DNA of 64,000 bases from Actinomycetota bacterium (GCA_029978705.1 JAPOIY010000001.1:1-64000), one strand, 5' to 3'; positions 31,982 through 42,905 are shown, numbered from the stretch's first letter. Notes: generated by a model not told the origin, from the letters alone. Translations and numbers: made by a program.

Positions 31982-32075
31982 GGCACGAGTGTACGCCGTG
32001 AGCCCGCGCCCCGGGAACGGGGCGGCGGCGCTGCTGCCTGCGCCGGGTCTCGGGGCCCGGGCTTAGGCTGTCGCC

Positions 32076-33914
32076 ATGAGCTTGGCCCTGTACCGCACGT
32101 ACCGCCCGAGCCGGCTCAGCGAGGTCATCGGTCAGGAGCACGTCACGGAACCGCTGCGCCGGGCGCTGGAGGGAGACCGGGTGCACCACGCCTTCCTGTT
32201 CAGCGGCCCACGGGGGTGCGGCAAGACGTCGACCGCGCGGATCCTGGCACGATCACTGCTGTGTGAACAGGGCCCCACCCCCGACCCGTGCGGGGAATGC
32301 CGGTTCTGTGAGGCACTGGCCCCCACCGGCGGCGGCCTGGTCGATGTCATCGAACTCGACGCCGCCAGCCACGGCGGCGTCGACGACACCCGGGAGTTGC
32401 GCGAGCGGGCCGCTTTCGTGCCGGCGGAGGCACGCTACAAGATCTACATCATCGACGAGGCCCACATGGTCAGCAAGGACGGCTTCAACGCCCTGCTGAA
32501 GCTGATCGAGGAGCCGCCCGAGCACGTCAAGTTCATCTTCGCGACCACGGAGGTGGACAAGGTCCTGCCCACGATCCGGTCCCGCACCTTCAACTACACG
32601 TTTCAGTTGGTGCCGGTGCGCTACCTGCAGGCCAACCTGGCCGCCATCTGCGAGGCGGAGGCGGTTCCCTTCGAGACGGGTGCCCTCACGTTGATCGCCC
32701 GCGCCAGCGGCGGCAGCGTGCGCGACGCGCAGAGCATCATGGGCCAGTTGATCGCCGGTGCCGGACCGGACGGGCTCACCCAAGCCTCCGTCGCCGAGCA
32801 GCTCGGGGTGACCGATGATGCCCTCCTCGACGCCGTGGTCGACGCCATCGCCCGCCACGACGGGACGGCGCTGTTCGAGGTCGTGGAGCGCACCGTGGAC
32901 TCGGGCCACGATGTCCGACGTTTCGTGACGGACCTGCTGCACCGCTTCCGCGACCTGTTGGTCATCCAGCACGCCGGCGCCGCCGCCACAGCCGACGTCC
33001 TGGACGTCTCGGCGGACCGGCGGGAGGTCCTCGCCGAACAGTCGGCCCGATTCGGACCCGTGGAGCTGACCCGCTACGCGGAGGTCGTCAACACCGGGCT
33101 GACGCAGGTGAAAGGCAGCACCTCCCCCCGGCTGCAGCTGGAGATCCTCGCGGCCCGACTGCTCGTGCCCAGTTCCGACACCGACCCGGAGGCGACGCTG
33201 GCCCGCATCGAGGTGTTGGAGCGCCGCCTCGCCGTCCTGAGCAGCGCCCCGGCCACGGCGCGCCCGGTGGAGGTGCCCGCAGCCGCGCCCCCGCCGGAGG
33301 TCGCCCCGTCCGCAGAGAAGGGCGGGCGGACACCCACCCCGCCCGCCCCACCGCAGACCGAGAGCCTGACCGCGCCGCCGCCCCGGCCGAAGGCCGCGAG
33401 CCGACCGGAACCCCCGCCGAAAGCGGAGAGCCCGGCCGTCGCGCCACCGCCCAAACCGCCGGCAGCCCGGCAGCGGAAGGCCGCTCCCGAGGAGAAGCGG
33501 CCGGCCCCGCCGCAACGAGCTACGGCAGGGGCCACCGACCTGGAGACGATCACCTCCCTCTGGCCGGAGCTGGTCCGGGCGATCGGCGACAAGAGCCGAG
33601 TCGCGGCCGCCAGCTGGGAAGGCGCCCAGCCGGTGTCGGTGACCGACGGCACCCTGACGATCGCCGTGCCCAGTGAGGGGCAGGCGAAGTCGATCACCCG
33701 CAGCAAGCGTGACCTGATGGTGCGCACCCTGCTCCTCGAGAGCCATGGCATCGACCTGCAGGTGGTGGCCACTGTGGCCGGCGCGGGGACCACCGGAGCC
33801 GGCGACGAACCGTCGCACGACGACCCCGACGTCGGGGCGGACGACCTGTCCGGCGTGGACCTGGCCCTCAAGAGCCTGGGCGCCACCAAGATCGGCGAGA
33901 TCGAGGAGGCCTGA
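32076..33914 (+). CDS. dnaX: DNA polymerase III subunit gamma/tau
   Basis: [31 protein letters not shown]...[20 protein letters not shown]; Pro/Ala-rich tail. Confidence 0.95.
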   Translation: MSLALYRTYRPSRLSEVIGQEHVTEPLRRALEGDRVHHAFLFSGPRGCGKTSTARILARSLLCEQGPTPDPCGECRFCEALAPTGGGLVDVIELDAASHGGVDDTRELRERAAFVPAEARYKIYIIDEAHMVSKDGFNALLKLIEEPPEHVKFIFATTEVDKVLPTIRSRTFNYTFQLVPVRYLQANLAAICEAEAVPFETGALTLIARASGGSVRDAQSIMGQLIAGAGPDGLTQASVAEQLGVTDDALLDAVVDAIARHDGTALFEVVERTVDSGHDVRRFVTDLLHRFRDLLVIQHAGAAATADVLDVSADRREVLAEQSARFGPVELTRYAEVVNTGLTQVKGSTSPRLQLEILAARLLVPSSDTDPEATLARIEVLERRLAVLSSAPATARPVEVPAAAPPPEVAPSAEKGGRTPTPPAPPQTESLTAPPPRPKAASRPEPPPKAESPAVAPPPKPPAARQRKAAPEEKRPAPPQRATAGATDLETITSLWPELVRAIGDKSRVAAASWEGAQPVSVTDGTLTIAVPSEGQAKSITRSKRDLMVRTLLLESHGIDLQVVATVAGAGTTGAGDEPSHDDPDVGADDLSGVDLALKSLGATKIGEIEEA

Positions 33915-33915
33915 C

Positions 33916-34512
33916 GTGTACGACGGCGCCATGGCCGAGCTCATCGAGCAGTTGGGGCGGTTACCGGGGATCGGGCCCAAGAGCGCCCAGCGGATCGCGT
34001 TTCACATCCTGGATGCCGATCCCGACGACGTCGCCCGGCTGGTGGATGCGGTGCGGGAGGCCAAGGCGCGGATCACCTTCTGCAGCGTGTGCGGCCGCGC
34101 GACGGAGACCGACCCCTGCCGGATCTGCGGGGATCCGCGCCGCGACCAGACCATCATCTGCGTGGTGGAGGAGAGCCGGGATGTGATCGCGATCGAACGC
34201 ACCCGCGAGTTCCGCGGGGTCTACCACGTCCTGGGAGGCGCGATCAGTCCCATCGACGGGATCGGTCCCAACGACCTGCGGATCGCCGAGCTGATGCGCC
34301 GGCTGGCCGACAACACGGTCGGCGAGGTCATCATCGCGACGGACCCCAACCTGGAGGGGGAGGCAACCGCCACCTACCTGTCACGCATGCTCGCCGACCT
34401 CGGGGTCACCGTCTCGCGGCTGGCCAGCGGGCTTCCGGTCGGCGGCGATCTCGAGTTCGCCGACGAGGTCACGTTGGGCCGCGCCTTCGCCGGCCGCCGC
34501 TCTGTGACGTGA
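33916..34512 (+). CDS. recR: Recombination protein RecR
   Basis: GTG start; [40 protein letters not shown] zinc finger; Toprim [16 protein letters not shown]. Confidence 0.95.
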   Translation: MYDGAMAELIEQLGRLPGIGPKSAQRIAFHILDADPDDVARLVDAVREAKARITFCSVCGRATETDPCRICGDPRRDQTIICVVEESRDVIAIERTREFRGVYHVLGGAISPIDGIGPNDLRIAELMRRLADNTVGEVIIATDPNLEGEATATYLSRMLADLGVTVSRLASGLPVGGDLEFADEVTLGRAFAGRRSVT

Positions 34513-34517
34513 CCACA

Positions 34518-34541
34518 AACCTGCCCCGCCCGGGGCAGGTT
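34518..34541. terminator. Perfect 10-bp hairpin after recR (terminator or regulatory)
   Basis: AACCTGCCCC-GCCC-GGGGCAGGTT; no T-tract. Confidence 0.55.
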
Positions 34542-34626
34542 CGCGCTGTGCCGGGGGGAGGTATGCGCGGATGGGGCAGGTCTGGGTCTCGCTACCATGG
34601 GGCGCTGACGACAGGAGGGTGAGCGC

Positions 34627-35895
34627 GTGGCCGTGATCGTGCAGAAGTTCGGCGGATCGTCGGTCGCGGATGCTCCCTCCATCCAGCGCGTCGCCCGCCG
34701 GATCTGCGACACGAAGGGCCACGGCCACGATGTGGTGGTGGTCGTGTCCGCCATGGGGGACACGACCGACGACCTCCTGGACCTCGCCAACCAGGTGTCG
34801 CCCGACCCGCCCGGACGCGAACTCGACATGCTTCTGACGGCCGGCGAGCGGATGTCCATGGCCCTGCTGGCCATGGCGATCCACGACCTCGGCTACGAAG
34901 CCCGGTCCTACACCGGTTCCCAGGCCGGTCTGATCACCGACTCCGCCCACGGCCGCGCCCGGATCATCGACGTCACTCCCGGTCGTATCCAGGGCGCACT
35001 CGACGACGGGGCCATCGCCATCGTCGCGGGATTCCAGGGGGTCAGCTACGACAGCAAGGACGTCACCACCCTCGGCCGAGGCGGCTCCGACACGACGGCG
35101 GTGGCGCTCGCGGCGGCACTGGATGCCGAGGTCTGTGAGATCTACACGGACGTGGACGGGATCTTCACCGCGGACCCCCGAGTGGTCAGCCGCGCCAGCA
35201 AGGTCGGCCGGGCGTCCTATGAGGAGATGCTCGAACTCGCCGCCGCCGGGGCGAAGGTGCTGCACCTGCGCTGCGTGGAGTACGCCCGCCGCTCCGACAT
35301 CCCCATCCACGTACGGTCCACCTTCAGCCCCACCGAGGGCACGTGGGTCGTCGCCGATCCGACAGCCGGAGGAACCATGGAACAGCCCATCATCGCGGGG
35401 GTAGCGGCCGACCTCAACGACGCCAAGATCACCATCATCGGGGTGCCCGACCGGCCGGGTGAGGCGGCGGCCATCTTCCGGGCGCTGGCCGTGGCCTCGG
35501 TGAACGTCGACATGATCGTCCAGAACGTCAGCGCAGAGGCGACCGGCCGCACCGACGTGACGTTCACGTGTCCCAAGGGCGACATGGCCCGGGCGTTGCA
35601 GGCCCTGCTGGACGCCCAGGGGAGCATCGGGTTCGAACGTCTCACCAGCGACGAGGGCATCGCCAAGGTCTCGCTCGTGGGTGCGGGCATGCGGTCCCAC
35701 CCTGGGGTGTCGGCGACGTTCTTCGAGGCGCTGTCCGAGGCCGACGTGAACGTGGAGATGATCTCGACGTCCGAGATTCGGATCTCCATCGTGACCCGCA
35801 CGGAGTCCGCCAACGCCGCCCTGCAGGCCGTCCACACCGCTTTCGGACTGGATGCCGACGGCGAGGCCGTGGTCTACGCCGGAACCGGGCGCTGA
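34627..35895 (+). CDS. ask: Aspartate kinase
   Basis: [25 protein letters not shown]; two C-terminal ACT domains ([59 protein letters not shown]). Confidence 0.95.
   Translation: MAVIVQKFGGSSVADAPSIQRVARRICDTKGHGHDVVVVVSAMGDTTDDLLDLANQVSPDPPGRELDMLLTAGERMSMALLAMAIHDLGYEARSYTGSQAGLITDSAHGRARIIDVTPGRIQGALDDGAIAIVAGFQGVSYDSKDVTTLGRGGSDTTAVALAAALDAEVCEIYTDVDGIFTADPRVVSRASKVGRASYEEMLELAAAGAKVLHLRCVEYARRSDIPIHVRSTFSPTEGTWVVADPTAGGTMEQPIIAGVAADLNDAKITIIGVPDRPGEAAAIFRALAVASVNVDMIVQNVSAEATGRTDVTFTCPKGDMARALQALLDAQGSIGFERLTSDEGIAKVSLVGAGMRSHPGVSATFFEALSEADVNVEMISTSEIRISIVTRTESANAALQAVHTAFGLDADGEAVVYAGTGR
35377..35895 (+). CDS. Putative in-frame aspartokinase beta subunit (ACT domains only)
   Basis: GGAGGAACC-ATG in frame (750 nt after alpha start) at the catalytic/ACT boundary: [15 protein letters not shown]. 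Confidence 0.6.
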   Translation: MEQPIIAGVAADLNDAKITIIGVPDRPGEAAAIFRALAVASVNVDMIVQNVSAEATGRTDVTFTCPKGDMARALQALLDAQGSIGFERLTSDEGIAKVSLVGAGMRSHPGVSATFFEALSEADVNVEMISTSEIRISIVTRTESANAALQAVHTAFGLDADGEAVVYAGTGR

Positions 35896-35909
35896 CGGCG
35901 ATCGGCGGC

Positions 35910-35936
35910 GCGACACCCCCGAACCGGGGTGGTCGC
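35910..35936 (+). terminator. Hairpin downstream of ask
   Basis: GCGAC-ACCCC-CGAACC-GGGGT-g-GTCGC. Confidence 0.55.
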
Positions 35937-35994
35937 TGTGCTGGAACACGACGCATACGTTGCCTTGGATGGCAGTCAGTCGTTAGGTTCCAGC

Positions 35995-37128
35995 ATGAGC
36001 ACACATCACACTTCCCGGTTCTTCGGCGCGGCGGCGGCCGTCAGTACGTTCGCATTGATGATCGTGGGGATCCCGCACGCGGGCGCCTCGACCACGCGCA
36101 CCGTTGCCTGTCACGGGTCCGGAGGCGGTGTGGCGGGACTGCGGTCCGCCATCAAGGCGGCGAACGCCCACGGCGGTGGTCAGATCACCCTGGCGAAGAA
36201 GTGCACCTACACCTTCACCGACGGCCCCTACCAGGACCAGGCGGGCGGCAACGCCCTCCCGATCATCACCAGCCCGATCGTGATCATGGGCAGTCAGTCC
36301 ACCCTGATCCGTCAGTCCCAGGCCCCCTTCCGCCTCTTCGAAGTGGCGGCCGGCGCCGAACTGGAAGTGCAGGACGCCACCCTGAAGGGTGGTCACACCG
36401 CGTCGGACGAGCAACAGACTGACAATGGCGGTGCGATCTTCTCGCTGGGGCGCCTGGTGCTGCGTCACGTCACCCTGAAAGGGAACGTGAGCGCCAACGG
36501 TGGCGCGATCGAAGCAGACGGCGGCACGGTGCGCATCACCGACTCCACCCTTGCCCACAACCACGCCCGCGACGTCCCCGGGGCGACTGCGGGGGCGATC
36601 GCCGTGGGAGGAGCGAGAGTGACGCTTCGCCGTGTGACTCTCGCTGACAACGACGCGTACGCCAAGGGTGGCGCCATCGCGATCTTCACCGGAGCCGTCG
36701 ACATCGGAGAGAGCACGCTGGCCGACAACACCTTGTCGATCAACGGCGCCGGCGGCGCGATCTTCAACTACGGCAGGTTGACGATCGATCGCACCACTCT
36801 GGCGGACAACGAGGCCAATGGGTACGGCGGCAACGGCGGCGCGATCGCCAACTACGACCGGGGCGAGCTCACCCTCACCAAGTCCGAGATCACGGGCAAC
36901 AGCGCGGGTATGAAGGGAAGCGCCGTCTCTCGGGCTTTCGGGGGCGGCATCGCGAACTTCGGGACCGCCAAGTTGGCGAAAGTGCAGATCACCAAGAACA
37001 GCGCCCAGGGCGGCAAGGCCAAAGGCGGCGGTATCGCGGTCCGCGCGGGTGTACTGGCGATCGCCAAGAGCACCGTGACGCACAACTCGCCGAACAACTG
37101 CTCGGGCCAGATCCAAGGCCGCTGCTGA
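35995..37128 (+). CDS. Secreted right-handed beta-helix protein with polymorphic-membrane-protein-like repeats
   Basis: Signal peptide; repeated NGGAIFxxGxLxLxxxTLxxN blocks. Confidence 0.75.
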   Translation: MSTHHTSRFFGAAAAVSTFALMIVGIPHAGASTTRTVACHGSGGGVAGLRSAIKAANAHGGGQITLAKKCTYTFTDGPYQDQAGGNALPIITSPIVIMGSQSTLIRQSQAPFRLFEVAAGAELEVQDATLKGGHTASDEQQTDNGGAIFSLGRLVLRHVTLKGNVSANGGAIEADGGTVRITDSTLAHNHARDVPGATAGAIAVGGARVTLRRVTLADNDAYAKGGAIAIFTGAVDIGESTLADNTLSINGAGGAIFNYGRLTIDRTTLADNEANGYGGNGGAIANYDRGELTLTKSEITGNSAGMKGSAVSRAFGGGIANFGTAKLAKVQITKNSAQGGKAKGGGIAVRAGVLAIAKSTVTHNSPNNCSGQIQGRC

Positions 37129-37313
37129 CCCCTCGGCGCCCCGACGGCCGGCCGGGGGGCCGACCATCGGCTGCTGAAGTGCGGCGACCCGGGCGTGATC
37201 TCTGGGCTATCAGGGGTCGGTCCGGGCGACCCCGGCGGGAGGGGTGGCCCCTCTCGCACTGGCTCGCCCCGCGGCCGCTAAACTCGGAAGGCTTCGTCGG
37301 CCTGCCGGCGCAG

Positions 37314-37387
<74 letters not shown>

Positions 37388-37413
37388 CGTTTGTGATGTC
37401 TCAGGACATCTGC

Positions 37414-37448
37414 AAGACCCGAACCCACAGTCGGTGGGTTCGGGTCTT
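37414..37448 (+). terminator. Strong intrinsic terminator after tRNA-Pro
   Basis: AAGACCCGAACCCAC-AGTCG-GTGGGTTCGGGTCTT perfect 15-bp stem followed by TGTCTTT. Confidence 0.9.
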
Positions 37449-37458
37449 TGTCTTTCCG

Positions 37459-39165
37459 CTACTTGTTGACCACGCCGGCGGAACAGCCCGGCTTGACGCG
37501 ACCGGCGAAGGCGTCCGACAGGAACTTGTCCATCCGCGAGCCGGAGTAGGCGGCATTGCCGTTGTCGGCCAACTGGAACGTGGTGCTCAGGTGGCTCGCC
37601 GGGGACGTGGGACTCTCCGCCAGCAGGTCCAGGCGCAGTCCCGCGGAGCTGCACATGTCGGTGGAGCGGAAGCTGTCGTACAGCTGTCGGGACATGCAGT
37701 CGCGCGCAGCCGGCACCGTCGTCCCGGAGTGCTGGCAGTAGATCAGCGTGTCGTCCATCCCCTGGCCGATCAGGATCGGCGCATACGAGCCGTCGTGCTT
37801 GCGGGGAATCTTGGTGAACGGGTTCACCCCTTCCGGGCCGGGCATGTTGTACTCCAGCCACCGGCACCACTTCTGCAGCCCCTTGGCCTGGGGGTCGTCG
37901 AGGCAGGTCTGATCCAGTTGGCCGTGCCAGACGCCCTGTGCATCCGGCTGTCCCCACACGGGCGGCACGAAGAAGGCGTTCTGGGTCGGATCGGCGAGGA
38001 ACCGGTTGGTCTGGGCCGCCAGGGTCGTGAGGGTGTTGTCGTTGATGCACTCCCGTGCGACCGTCTCGGCGGTCGCGGCGCCGCCACCCTCCGTCGGACC
38101 GGTGAGGACCTCGTCCACCAGGGGTTTCGTGCTGCGCGGATAGCCGGGGAAGGAGGCGTTCTTCCCCGGGGTACCTTCCACGGCATAGTCGGCCCACGAG
38201 GTCATGACCTGGGAGAACAGGATGGGTCCGGTCGCGCCGAGTTTCAGCGGTCCGATCTCCACCAGGGCCGAGTGCATGTCCAGGTCCGCGAGATGGCGGC
38301 CCACGAGGGAACTCGAGTCCTCGTCGGTCGCGACGAACGAGGACGCGGGCACCGTCGCCATCACGCCCACCTGCTTGATGGGGGGCTGGTGGTTGAGGGC
38401 GGTGACGTTGTAGTACTTGCGGGCCAGCTGTCCGGCCCACAGGGCCGCATGGCCCCCCTGGGACGCCCCCCACAGGGCGAGCCGCCAGGACGACTCCGTG
38501 CGGGAGGTGGCCTTCTTGGCGAGCGTGATCCCGGCCCGGACGCTGTCGAGGCCCGCGGCTCCCGCCGGTACCCCCGCCACGTAGTGCTGCTGGTAGAAAG
38601 CGGACTGGCCCAGCCCCGAGTAGTAGTCGGTGGCGGTCACCATCCGGCCTTCGTCGATGAGTCCCTGCCAGATCCCCTGCAGGGGCGAGCCCGAGACGAT
38701 GGGGGGGCCCACGCCCGATCCGTACTTGATGGCGCCGGCCTGCAGGAAGTGGTTCGGGTCGTTGGAGGGCTGACAGGACTGGTGCACCCCGACGGTGCCG
38801 TGGGCCCAGGCCACCACCTGGTTCTTCTGCTTCTTCTTGCTCGTGGGGAGCAGTACCAGGCCGCAACTGGCCTGCACCTTGCTCTCGTCCACTCCGGTCG
38901 TGGTGTAGAGGATGCGGAACATACGGGCACCGCGCAGCAGCGTCGGGTCCACCTCGAGTTCCCGGTACGCGAGCAGTTGACCCGGCCGGCGTCCCGACAG
39001 GTCGGGCTTCTTGCGGCACGGCGACTTGGCGACGTTGATGGGAGCAGCGGCTGCCGCCGTGACGTCCGGAGCGGTCTCCGCGGCGGACACCGGTCCGACC
39101 CCGGCGACGGCGGTGGTTCCCGCCACGAGAGCGACAGCCAGTGCGGGGGCGAGGGAACGCAGCAT
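37459..39165 (-). CDS. Secretory lipase (LIP family)
   Basis: Signal peptide [53 protein letters not shown] (GxSxG). Confidence 0.82.
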   Translation of the reverse strand: MLRSLAPALAVALVAGTTAVAGVGPVSAAETAPDVTAAAAAPINVAKSPCRKKPDLSGRRPGQLLAYRELEVDPTLLRGARMFRILYTTTGVDESKVQASCGLVLLPTSKKKQKNQVVAWAHGTVGVHQSCQPSNDPNHFLQAGAIKYGSGVGPPIVSGSPLQGIWQGLIDEGRMVTATDYYSGLGQSAFYQQHYVAGVPAGAAGLDSVRAGITLAKKATSRTESSWRLALWGASQGGHAALWAGQLARKYYNVTALNHQPPIKQVGVMATVPASSFVATDEDSSSLVGRHLADLDMHSALVEIGPLKLGATGPILFSQVMTSWADYAVEGTPGKNASFPGYPRSTKPLVDEVLTGPTEGGGAATAETVARECINDNTLTTLAAQTNRFLADPTQNAFFVPPVWGQPDAQGVWHGQLDQTCLDDPQAKGLQKWCRWLEYNMPGPEGVNPFTKIPRKHDGSYAPILIGQGMDDTLIYCQHSGTTVPAARDCMSRQLYDSFRSTDMCSSAGLRLDLLAESPTSPASHLSTTFQLADNGNAAYSGSRMDKFLSDAFAGRVKPGCSAGVVNK

Positions 39166-39218
39166 AGACAGACAGTACCTGGGGGTCCGTGGCGTCGCGC
39201 TCGGGAGACGCGGGACAA

Positions 39219-40181
39219 CTACCGCGCGGTGAGGGTGAGCAGCGTGGCCTCCGGGGGGCAGAACAGCCGGATCGGGGCGTAGGGGGAGGTGCCCAGCCCC
39301 GCGGACACATGCAGCAGGGGGTGGCCGGTTACCCCGTCCGCCGTCGGGCCGCTCCACTCGGGGGCGGCGGGGTCCTGCCGCGGGATGCGGGCAGCCAACG
39401 GCTGGTACTCGTGCAGTCCGCTGGCCATGGTCGGGGGGATGTCGCAGTTGCTGACGATCGCGCGCCCCCCCGGCAGGCACACTTGACCCCCGTGGGTGTG
39501 GCCGGCGATGACCAGCTGCGCGCCGTCGGCGGCGAGGGCGTTGAGGACACGCAGGTACGGGGCGTGCACCACGCCCATCCGGAGATCCGCGGGAGGGAAC
39601 GGTCCCGCCACCTGTTCGTAGCGGTCCCTCATGATGTGGGGGTCGTCGACGCCGCGGACCGCCCAGTTCAGGGCCCCGACCCGCAGGGTGTCGGTGGTGT
39701 TGGTGAGGTCCAGCCACCCGAACCCCCGCAGGCCGGCGACCAGGTCCCCCCACGGCAGCGGGGGGCGGTTGTGGGCGAGACCCGAGGGCCCGGAGAGGTA
39801 CTTGAAGGGGTTGATGCTGGTCGGGGCGTAGTAGTCGTTGCTGCCCAGGACGAACATGCCGGGGAACCGGCCGAGGGGCGCCAGCGCCTCCAGGACCGCG
39901 GGCACGGCGTAGCGATCGGCCAGGAAGTCCCCGGTCACCACGACGGCGTCGGGGCTCAGGTCGGCCAGATCGGCCAGCCAGCGCTGTTTGTCACGCTGCC
40001 GCGGGACGAGGTGGAGGTCCGAGAGATGCAGGAGCCGCTGCGGCGCTGCACCCGGGGGCAGCACGGGAGCGACGACCGCCCGCAGCCGGAACTGGTGGGC
40101 CTCATAGAGCGACCAGGCCAGGACCCCGGCGCCGGCGAGTGCTCCGGCCGCGAGGACCGGCGTAGCCCGCACCGTCCTCAC
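39219..40181 (-). CDS. Metallophosphoesterase (membrane-anchored)
   Basis: LLHLSDLHL, VVVTGDFLADR, LGSNDYY, VIAGHTHGGQ. Confidence 0.9.
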   Translation of the reverse strand: MRTVRATPVLAAGALAGAGVLAWSLYEAHQFRLRAVVAPVLPPGAAPQRLLHLSDLHLVPRQRDKQRWLADLADLSPDAVVVTGDFLADRYAVPAVLEALAPLGRFPGMFVLGSNDYYAPTSINPFKYLSGPSGLAHNRPPLPWGDLVAGLRGFGWLDLTNTTDTLRVGALNWAVRGVDDPHIMRDRYEQVAGPFPPADLRMGVVHAPYLRVLNALAADGAQLVIAGHTHGGQVCLPGGRAIVSNCDIPPTMASGLHEYQPLAARIPRQDPAAPEWSGPTADGVTGHPLLHVSAGLGTSPYAPIRLFCPPEATLLTLTAR

Positions 40182-40642
40182 ATTCCCAGGGACTGCTTGA
40201 CCATGGCCGCCAACTCCGCGCCGTCGAAACGGCCGGTGGTGGCCGGCTTGAGTTGCTTCATCACCGAGCCCATGGCGCGGCCCCCCGTCAGGCCCGCGGC
40301 GGCAGCCTCTGCTACCGCCGTCTGGACCATCTGTTCGACCTCGTCGCGGGACAACTGGTCGGGCAGATAGCGCGCGAGAACAGCGGCCTCGGCCAGTTCC
40401 TGCTCGGCCAGTTCCGGTCTGCCGGCGTCCTGGTAGGCCGCGGCGGCTTCCTTGCGTCTCTTCACCTCACCGGTGAGGACGACGATCACGTCGTCGTCGC
40501 TGAGTTCGCGGGCGCTCTTTCCCGCCACCTCCTCCTTGGAGATGGCCGCCAGCGCCATGCGGATGGTCCCGACGCTCTGGCTGTCGCCAGCTTTGAGAGC
40601 TGCGGTGAGGTCGTCGCGCAGGCGCTGTTTGAGGTCGGACAT
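40178..40642 (-). CDS. GatB/YqeY domain-containing protein
   Basis: LKQRLRDDLTAALKAGDSQSVGTIRMALAAI...GGRAMGSVMKQLKPATTGRFDGAELAAMVKQSL. Confidence 0.9.
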   Translation of the reverse strand: MSDLKQRLRDDLTAALKAGDSQSVGTIRMALAAISKEEVAGKSARELSDDDVIVVLTGEVKRRKEAAAAYQDAGRPELAEQELAEAAVLARYLPDQLSRDEVEQMVQTAVAEAAAAGLTGGRAMGSVMKQLKPATTGRFDGAELAAMVKQSLGM

Positions 40643-40670
40643 TCCTCTATTGTGCCCGAGACCGGATCGG

Positions 40671-42905
40671 TCAGTTGCCGCCGAAGTGGATGTCGGGGAG
40701 CTTATCCAGCAACTCCGTGCCCCAGTTGCCCTCAGTGGATTCGGTCGGGGCGGGGGCGGGCTCGACCGGCTGCTGCCCCTGGTCCTGTTTCTTGCCGGAC
40801 TTGTTGTTGGAGGGGTCGTCCTGGATCTCGATCCAGCCCTTGCGGGGACCGCCGCCGAAGTCCTTGATCGGGAGGTCCTGATGGGCGCCCATCATGGCCG
40901 AGCGCCAGATCGGGGCCGGCAGGGTGGCACCGAAGACCTCGCCGTAGTAGCTGCCGTTCACGTAGACGTCGCGCATGGGGTAGCGGTAGCCGCCGCGCGG
41001 GTCGCCCACCCAGACGGCGGCGGCGATCTGCGGGGTGTACCCCACGAACCACACCGCCGAGGAGGAGTCGGTGGTCCCGGTCTTGCCGCGGATGGGGCGC
41101 CCGAAGTTCGCGTTCGGGGCGGTGCCGCCGCCGCTCACGGGACCGGCCAGCAGCGAGGTCACCGTGTCGGCCACGTAGCTGCTGAGGACTCGTCGGCACT
41201 GCGGTCGGAAGTCGTACACGCCCTTCTTGTCGTCGGTGTAGGAGATGGTCTCGACCGGGTTGGGCTTGCACCACACCCCGTCGTTCTCGAACCCGGCGAA
41301 GGCGGCTGCCATGTCCAGGGGCACGACCTCGTTGGCGCCCAGGACGAAGGACGGGACGCGGTTCAGCGGTTCGCCGTCGCCCTTGCGCACACCCATGGAC
41401 TCCGCGATCTCCGCCTGCCGGCACAGGCTGACCATCTGCTCCAGCCCGACGAAGAACGTGTTGATCGAACCGGCGGTACCGGAGTACATGTTCTCCACGC
41501 CCCCACCGCCGCGCACGGTGTAGGGCGGGAAGCCGTACCCCTGGCAGTCCTGGAACCCGTAGAAGGTCCGCACGGGCGGGGCGGAGATCGACACGTACGG
41601 GGAGATGCCCTCCTCGAGGGCGGCGGCCAGGGTGAACGGTTTGAAGGTCGACCCGCTCTGCATGCCGATCGTGCCGCCGTAGTCCTTGCGGACGTTGTAG
41701 TTGTAGGCGGTGCGGCCAAGCCCCTTCGTGCCCCAACGCGTGTTCTGCGCCATGGCCAGGACCCGGCCGGTGCCGGGCTGCACCATGCTGATGGCGTCGG
41801 CCTTGCGGCTGGCATCCGCCACGGGGATGTAGGCCTCGACGGCGCGCTGGGAGGAGCGCTGGTCGCCCGGGTCCAACGTGGTGCGGATCGTGAGGCCACC
41901 GGTCTTGAGTAGTTCGATCCGGTCCTTGCGGGTGGGCCCGAAGGCCGGCTCGTTGCGGATGTAGTTCAGCACGTAGTCGCAGAAGTACGGCGCGTCCGAG
42001 GTGGGGCAACCGTTCTTGAAGAAGCGCGGGTGCACGTACCGCTTGACGGGGACCTTGCTGCCCTTCTCGAACTGGGCCTGGGTGATGTAGCCCAGGTCCC
42101 GCATGCGGCCCAGCACCAGGTTGCGCCGGGTCTGGGCGGCCTTGGGGTTGCGGATGGGGTCGAACGCCCCGGGCTGCTGCACGGTCCCGGCCAGCGTGGC
42201 CGCCTCGAGCAGGGTCAGGTCGTCGGCGTGTTTGCGGTAGTAGGTCTGGGCGGCCGTTTCGACGCCGTAGGCACCGGAGCCGAAGTAGGCGATGTTGAGG
42301 TATCCGTTGAGGATCTCCGCCTTCGTCTTCTTCTTCTCCATCGCGATGGCGAAGCGCGCCTCCCGAATCTTGCGCTCGGCGCTGCGCTCCGTGGCGGCCT
42401 CTTCCTGCGTCTTGTTCTTCGCGTTGTTGAGCAGGATCATCTTCACGTACTGCTGTGTGATGGTCGAGCCGCCCTGCTGGATCTCGCCGGAACCCTGGTT
42501 GGTGACCAGGGCACGCGCGGTGCCGCGGATATCTACGCCGTTGTGCTCGTAGAAGCGGGAGTCCTCGATCGCCACGATCGCCTGCTGCATGCGCTTGGAG
42601 ATCTTGTTGATCGGGACGTCGACGCGGTTCTGCTCCCAGAGATAGGCCAGGGTGTTCCCCTTCGCGTCCTGGATGACGGAACGCTGCGGCAGCACCGGGT
42701 CGCCCAGATTGGTCGGGTAGGACTCGAAACTGTCGATCGCGGTGTTGGCGAGGGCGGCCATACTGCCCACCGCGGGCATCGCGGCGCCGGCCGCGACGAC
42801 GCCCGCCACGAGGGACGTCCCGACGAACGCGGCGAGCATGGTTGTGCGCGTGCTGGGGCCGGGGGCGCCGGCAGGCTGCTGGGGGTCTTTCTCTGGCACA
42901 GACAT
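40671..42905 (-). CDS. Bifunctional penicillin-binding protein (class A), ponA2-like
   Basis: GT51 EDSRFYEHNGVDIRGTARALVTN; SGSTFKPFTLA (SxxK); GKTGTTDSSSAVWFVGYTP; start ATG 42905. Confidence 0.92.
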   Translation of the reverse strand: MSVPEKDPQQPAGAPGPSTRTTMLAAFVGTSLVAGVVAAGAAMPAVGSMAALANTAIDSFESYPTNLGDPVLPQRSVIQDAKGNTLAYLWEQNRVDVPINKISKRMQQAIVAIEDSRFYEHNGVDIRGTARALVTNQGSGEIQQGGSTITQQYVKMILLNNAKNKTQEEAATERSAERKIREARFAIAMEKKKTKAEILNGYLNIAYFGSGAYGVETAAQTYYRKHADDLTLLEAATLAGTVQQPGAFDPIRNPKAAQTRRNLVLGRMRDLGYITQAQFEKGSKVPVKRYVHPRFFKNGCPTSDAPYFCDYVLNYIRNEPAFGPTRKDRIELLKTGGLTIRTTLDPGDQRSSQRAVEAYIPVADASRKADAISMVQPGTGRVLAMAQNTRWGTKGLGRTAYNYNVRKDYGGTIGMQSGSTFKPFTLAAALEEGISPYVSISAPPVRTFYGFQDCQGYGFPPYTVRGGGGVENMYSGTAGSINTFFVGLEQMVSLCRQAEIAESMGVRKGDGEPLNRVPSFVLGANEVVPLDMAAAFAGFENDGVWCKPNPVETISYTDDKKGVYDFRPQCRRVLSSYVADTVTSLLAGPVSGGGTAPNANFGRPIRGKTGTTDSSSAVWFVGYTPQIAAAVWVGDPRGGYRYPMRDVYVNGSYYGEVFGATLPAPIWRSAMMGAHQDLPIKDFGGGPRKGWIEIQDDPSNNKSGKKQDQGQQPVEPAPAPTESTEGNWGTELLDKLPDIHFGGN

